DNA of 64,000 bases from Segetibacter aerophilus (GTDB lineage Bacteria > Bacteroidota > Bacteroidia > Chitinophagales > Chitinophagaceae), in contig NZ_BJYT01000008.1 of NCBI RefSeq assembly GCF_007991655.1, positions 124,001-188,000 on the forward strand, written 5' to 3'. Of this stretch, positions 61,984-64,000 are shown in pieces (the first letter of the stretch is position 1; every line of letters begins with the position of its first letter). Under the pieces are notes generated by a model that saw only the letters and a list, made by a program, of their open reading frames with translations, was not told the DNA's origin and searched no databases. The position numbers were made by a program, and so were the translations under genes.

Positions 61984-63313
61984 ATATATAATCAACACCG
62001 AAAGCCTCATTGCAAAGTACATCGTCGCTTTTGCCCTGGGTGTAATCATAGGTTTAAAATTATTGCCTGTTCCTGTTGTTGTAGGTCTCCAGGTTATCCT
62101 CGCTATCGTTTGTGTACTCCATTGTTTAAAGGGCAATATAACCGGCTTTTTTATCTGGCTTCCTTATGCTGTATATAACGAAGTATATGTACGAGGCTTT
62201 GCGAGGTGGTTTCCTTACCTGGCTATGCAATACTTATATATCATCTGCTTCGCAATATTATTTTTTACCATACCCAGGTTGAAGAAACCGCATTCTAATG
62301 CGTGGATCTTCCTGGCAATATTCAGTTTTGTTGAAATTGCCAATAATGTTTATCCTGATAAAGCCGCGATCGGCAGACAAATTCTAACGCAATCATTTGC
62401 TTTATTGGCAACAGTAGTTTGGGCTTCTTACAATGTATTGAAGCCTGCCTTAATTAATAAGCTTTTAGACAACGCAAAAGTAGCATGCGTTGTACTTGCA
62501 GGAATTGTGTTTGTGGCGCATATAACCGGTAAGATAAATTACGGTTTGTACTCTAATTCTGAGTCAAGTAATGGACTGGCGCCGGTACAGCTCAGCGGCT
62601 ATCTGGGCTTCGGATGTATCCTGTTTTTCCTGTCAATTATGAATCCGCAGGATTTAAAGAACCGTACGATTAATATAGTTGTATTGGCCGTTGTCGCAAC
62701 TGTAATGGTGCTTACGTTTTCGCGCGGAGGATTGTATTTCCTGGGTGCAGTGGTCTGCCTTTTCTTTTTCTACAACCGCGATAAGCTTGCGAGCTATGCG
62801 CGGGTTCTCATTTTTATACCTATTGCAGCTTTCATCTATTTCTACGTCGTAAATCAAACGGGGGGAAAAATTGTTGCACGTTACGAGCAGGAGGGTACAA
62901 GTAACCGCGACGTACTAATTAATATTGGCTTTACCATTTTTGCTGATCACATGATTTTTGGCGTAGGAACAGGGAATTTTAATACTACCATTGTTAGGGA
63001 AAAATTATATTCTGAAGAGTCCGGCGCGCACAACGAATACGTTCGCGCGGCTGCCGAACACGGAGTAATCGGAATATTTTTCTACTGGGGATTCTACCTG
63101 TTTTTACTTTTTGAAATATTGAAACGGCAACGGCTTCAGAAGCAATATGCCATCTACTTTTTTGCCTTGTTCTGTTTGATCATCATTCACAACGGTTTGA
63201 AAATCGCGATACAACCTTTGGTAATTATGCTGGTAGTCGCAACTCCTACCTTAATCTATCAGCCGAAAAAACATGTTTACAATAGAGAATACTCAGACCA
63301 GGAATTTGCCTGA
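61970..63313 (+). CDS. O-antigen ligase/polymerase family protein (second Wzy)
   Basis: A 447-residue polytopic protein with about 11-12 TM segments. The motif LTFSRGGLYFLGAVV and the periplasmic loop ending GAHNEYVRAAAEHGVIGI define the Wzy_C/O-antigen ligase superfamily. In locus 2 it should polymerise or ligate the second glycan. The start is TTG, overlapping the preceding gene by 14 bases. Little sequence resemblance to the Wzy at 9529 beyond the motifs. Confidence 0.87.
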   Translation: MANLKYIINTESLIAKYIVAFALGVIIGLKLLPVPVVVGLQVILAIVCVLHCLKGNITGFFIWLPYAVYNEVYVRGFARWFPYLAMQYLYIICFAILFFTIPRLKKPHSNAWIFLAIFSFVEIANNVYPDKAAIGRQILTQSFALLATVVWASYNVLKPALINKLLDNAKVACVVLAGIVFVAHITGKINYGLYSNSESSNGLAPVQLSGYLGFGCILFFLSIMNPQDLKNRTINIVVLAVVATVMVLTFSRGGLYFLGAVVCLFFFYNRDKLASYARVLIFIPIAAFIYFYVVNQTGGKIVARYEQEGTSNRDVLINIGFTIFADHMIFGVGTGNFNTTIVREKLYSEESGAHNEYVRAAAEHGVIGIFFYWGFYLFLLFEILKRQRLQKQYAIYFFALFCLIIIHNGLKIAIQPLVIMLVVATPTLIYQPKKHVYNREYSDQEFA

Positions 63314-63908
63314 CCTGGCTACCTGTCATATGGCTTGTTTCAAAAATTCGCTTGCCACTAGATTAGGTAGATCTTATGTTGAAAAAACGTTAGAATGGTT
63401 TTTGGTCAATCCCAATCGATTTCTTTTCCATTGTATAAAAGACGAAAAAGTGGTTGGTTACTGCGGAGGGTTTATGCCCATAAAACCGGGCGACGGCAGC
63501 AGCAGCGGGATGCTTCAATTTGCTTTTTCAGAGGCAATTAAGGGAATTCTCAAAAACCCGTTTTTATTGTTTCATCCTGAAGTGGCTCAAAACTATCCTT
63601 TTCTCTGGATGAATATTAAGCGAAGAATTACGGGCAAAGCGAAACCTTTCAAGCCTGTTTCTGCTACCAAACCTTTCCGTCAGTACGTAGGGCTTGTGGT
63701 CATCGGTGTTCATCCCGATTTTCGCGGCAACGGCTTAGCGCAACAGCTAATGACAGAGTTTGAAAACCGCACAAAAGACTTCCATCAAAAAGAAATGGTA
63801 TTGTCTGTAAAAAAGGACAACCAAAGGGCAATCAAAGCTTACGCAAACTTCGGGTGGACTACAAAGGAGGAACATGTGAAAACATTCGTGATGCACAAGT
63901 TTATCTAA
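63273..63908 (+). CDS. GNAT family N-acetyltransferase
   Basis: A 211-residue GNAT protein. The acetyl-CoA loop is VHPDFRGNGLAQQLM (R-G-x-G-x-A) and the C-terminal NQRAIKAYANFGW is the usual last motif. It overlaps the Wzy-like gene by 41 bases, so it is probably the last gene of the locus 2 operon and may acetylate an amino sugar, though general GNATs are promiscuous. Confidence 0.85.
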   Translation: MFTIENTQTRNLPDLATCHMACFKNSLATRLGRSYVEKTLEWFLVNPNRFLFHCIKDEKVVGYCGGFMPIKPGDGSSSGMLQFAFSEAIKGILKNPFLLFHPEVAQNYPFLWMNIKRRITGKAKPFKPVSATKPFRQYVGLVVIGVHPDFRGNGLAQQLMTEFENRTKDFHQKEMVLSVKKDNQRAIKAYANFGWTTKEEHVKTFVMHKFI

Positions 63909-63934
63909 TGTTTGTCACCGGCTTCAAAACATCT

Positions 63935-63964
63935 TTCGACATTGTTGTGTCACTCACTTGTACC
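63935..63964 (-). repeat. Dispersed intergenic box, copy D
   Basis: The exact 20-base core on the minus strand (63964 to 63945), then A and an ATG (63943-63941) opening a 13-codon frame MSKDVLKPVTNIR, whose stop lies at 63902-63904, just inside the end of the GNAT gene. Similar to copy C beyond the core (KD..KPV in both frames). Confidence 0.85.
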
Positions 63965-64000
63965 ATTTTTTATTCTTAGTTCTTCTAAGGAAACATAGTC

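Noticed and set aside
1-64000. tRNA or rRNA genes, CRISPR arrays, transposases, integrases, prophage genes
   Set aside because: I looked for these and saw no supporting sequence; the only repeats are those listed.

Overview
The window looks like chromosomal DNA of a Bacteroidota bacterium, most likely family Chitinophagaceae or a close relative. The reasons are the low GC content, weak or absent Shine-Dalgarno sequences with many TTG/GTG starts, Bacteroidota-style Wza lipoproteins and Wzc kinases with Tyr-Gly tails, a UpxY-like antiterminator, a DUF6569 (ARPP-1) protein and an exosortase with a small membrane partner. The family assignment is inference; no rRNA marker is present.

Layout. (1) 1-1370: the 3' end of an unidentified gene and a strong terminator, then a minus-strand pair, an exosortase (807-1370) and its presumed membrane partner (413-814). 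(2) 1371-2098: 728 bp with no gene. (3) 2099-26015: polysaccharide locus 1, all on the plus strand. It holds a TviB-type UDP-HexNAc dehydrogenase, Wza and Wzc, the WbpE/WbpD/WbpB set for a 2,3-diacetamido-2,3-dideoxyhexuronate, Wzy, Wzx, an AsnB-like amidotransferase, glycosyltransferases, an acyltransferase, a methyltransferase, two SDR epimerases and a WecA-type initiating transferase. It closes with nucleotide-sugar genes (gmd, fcl, rfbC, rfbA). (4) 26159-34106: a metabolic island between the two sugar loci: DUF6569 protein (minus strand), gltX, a B12-binding mutase subunit, an enoyl-CoA hydratase, fumC and kup. (5) 34374-63908: polysaccharide locus 2, all on the plus strand. It has a second Wza/Wzc pair, a UpxY/NusG-like antiterminator, nonulosonic-acid genes (CMP-sugar synthetase, SDR, NeuB, NeuC), an alpha-1,2-fucosyltransferase, a formyltransferase, a deacetylase, an MsbA/PglK-like ABC exporter, seven glycosyltransferases plus two GT-C-like membrane proteins, a second AsnB-like protein, a second Wzy/ligase and a GNAT acetyltransferase.

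How it works together. Locus 1 is a near-complete Wzx/Wzy system: precursor synthesis, lipid-linked initiation (WecA type), assembly by three or so glycosyltransferases, flipping, polymerisation, and export through Wza/Wzc. Locus 2 has its own export pair and polymerase but no visible initiating transferase or Wzx. It may borrow initiation from locus 1 and flip with the ABC exporter. GDP-fucose made by gmd/fcl at the end of locus 1 is the expected donor for the fucosyltransferase in locus 2.

The least explained signal is a dispersed intergenic element. An identical 20-bp box occurs four times (26095, 31947, 42052, 63945) with two diverged relatives (31721, 58054), on both strands and always between genes or at gene ends. 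Five of the six copies are followed after 1-2 bases by ATG opening a 10-15-codon reading frame. I saw no tRNA, rRNA, CRISPR array or transposase gene.
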